A stretch of 64,000 nt of DNA from an uncultured Clostridia bacterium (GTDB taxonomy: Bacteria; Bacillota; Clostridia; Saccharofermentanales; Saccharofermentanaceae). The position numbers and the translations under genes are program-made. Each line of letters starts with the position of its first letter. Positions within the stretch are counted from its first letter, which is position 1. The notes beneath the pieces are model-generated. The model saw nothing but the letters and a program-made list of their open reading frames with translations. It was not told the origin of the DNA and searched no databases. The stretch lies in assembly GCA_947303255.1 (NCBI GenBank), contig CAMYXL010000002.1:21823-85822 (forward strand), written 5' to 3'. Below, one piece after another: positions 63,440 through 64,000 of the stretch.

Positions 63440-64000
63440 CCTTTGTGATCTTATTAAGTATATCGTCTCCTCTGCCGTCAGGATCTTCATAGAAACTTCT
63501 TATCAGATCCAGCAGTTCCTCCGTCTTCTGAGGGCTTACCTTCTCCAGCTGCTCCCACTCCGGGCGCGACAGAACACGATCAGCATCGTTCTGCTTCATG
63601 AGTTCCTTCAGATTGACCGCATGCATCGAACAAAGAACATATCTTATGATGAGCTGCGGGTTGTCTTTGTCCGTCTTTTGAAGTTCTATGACCTTCGGCT
63701 TGGCGGCCGCAAACTGTTTCCTTCCGATCATCTCATCCACATCCGCGATAGTGAAGTCAGTCTCGATCTTTTCCAGCGGCTCTTCCCAATCGCATCCGGT
63801 ACATTTCATAAAGCCCGAGCTCCTCTCATAACGGAGCTTACCGCCGCACTCAGGACACAGCTTTTCCTTCGGGATCAGGAAGATGGATTCGATGATCTTA
63901 TCTGCTTCTTCCGAGTCGTCCCAGACAACTCTTTCAACTTTTCTGACATCCTTGATCCTGTTATCCAAATGTGAATCCAGAACATCTCTTCTGCGCTTTG
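63423..64000 (-). CDS. zinc-ribbon protein of unknown function (partial, N-terminus off the right edge)
   Basis: A frame open to base 64000 with no visible true start; 192 residues are seen. A central zinc ribbon has CPECGGKLRYE and CTGCDWEE (two CxxC pairs). The C-terminal half is helical and acidic, with no recognised domain (VIELQKTDKDNPQLIIRYV). Zinc ribbons of this type are common in nucleic-acid or protein-interaction roles. The 5' end is outside the window, so the product is not known. Confidence 0.7.
   Translation of the reverse strand, partial: KRRRDVLDSHLDNRIKDVRKVERVVWDDSEEADKIIESIFLIPKEKLCPECGGKLRYERSSGFMKCTGCDWEEPLEKIETDFTIADVDEMIGRKQFAAAKPKVIELQKTDKDNPQLIIRYVLCSMHAVNLKELMKQNDADRVLSRPEWEQLEKVSPQKTEELLDLIRSFYEDPDGRGDDILNKITKVADEF

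Overview
The window looks like chromosomal DNA of an anaerobic Gram-positive bacterium of class Clostridia (gut or rumen type); no genus can be fixed from the sequence. The reasons are strong GGAGG-type ribosome binding sites, many lipobox lipoproteins without an outer-membrane system, a CIRCE/HrcA heat-shock operator, VUT- and FIST-type families, and moderate GC. There is one tRNA (Ala, CGC) and no rRNA, IS element, prophage or CRISPR array.

Layout. (1) 1-12280: a Wzx/Wzy-type cell-surface polysaccharide locus with flippase, polymerase, polyprenyl-P sugar transferase, Wzz, three glycosyltransferases, two LicD proteins, an IspD/TarI-like cytidylyltransferase and an extended SDR. Its long minus-strand operon starts at a promoter near 12253-12280. 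(2) 12364-18895: a DUF3592-like membrane protein, a hemolysin-III protein, a large YfhO-like membrane protein and a membrane EAL protein. (3) 19091-31828: a tightly packed ten-gene minus-strand operon, the most unusual part of the window. It encodes a CarS-like CDP-lipid synthase, two RPH-type ATP dikinases, a PssA-like CDP-alcohol transferase, a PS-decarboxylase-like enzyme, a UbiA prenyltransferase, a double-GNAT acyltransferase, an acyl-AMP ligase, a CPA2 antiporter and a GH3/NagZ-like lipoprotein. I read it as a pathway for an uncharacterised polar lipid. (4) 32012-32310 and 51944-52379: two islands of a 17-bp palindrome recurring about every 42 bp. (5) 32382-34264: a cation efflux pump, a small membrane protein and tRNA-Ala. 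(6) 34298-41488: an SDR, then three sensory genes (periplasmic-binding-fold GGDEF, FIST-EAL fusion, and a periplasmic-binding-fold sensor with no output domain). (7) 41611-48048: a small unknown protein, exported or anchored proteins of unknown function, one likely frameshifted gene, and a 1207-residue secreted protein with Ca-binding repeats and a possible His/Cys protease-like domain. (8) 48204-51900: a three-gene ABC-2 exporter divergent from an AraC regulator. (9) 52473-56795: CIRCE-controlled Hsp20, an amidase, a VUT transporter behind a possible preQ1 riboswitch, and three paralogous lipoproteins. (10) 56858-59830: a TetR regulator with a clear operator and a third RPH-type dikinase. (11) 60021-63411: a small secreted Ser/Cys-rich protein with an FtsX-type ABC transporter, then a truncated zinc-ribbon protein at the right edge.

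How parts fit together. The polysaccharide locus has every step from first sugar-phosphate transfer to flipping and polymerisation, plus likely phospho-linked decoration. The lipid operon has acyl activation, acyl transfer, prenyl transfer, CDP-activation, head-group attachment and decarboxylation, but no obvious enzyme for the glycerol-phosphate backbone. Three RPH-type enzymes that may phosphorylate small alcohols lie in the same 64 kb.
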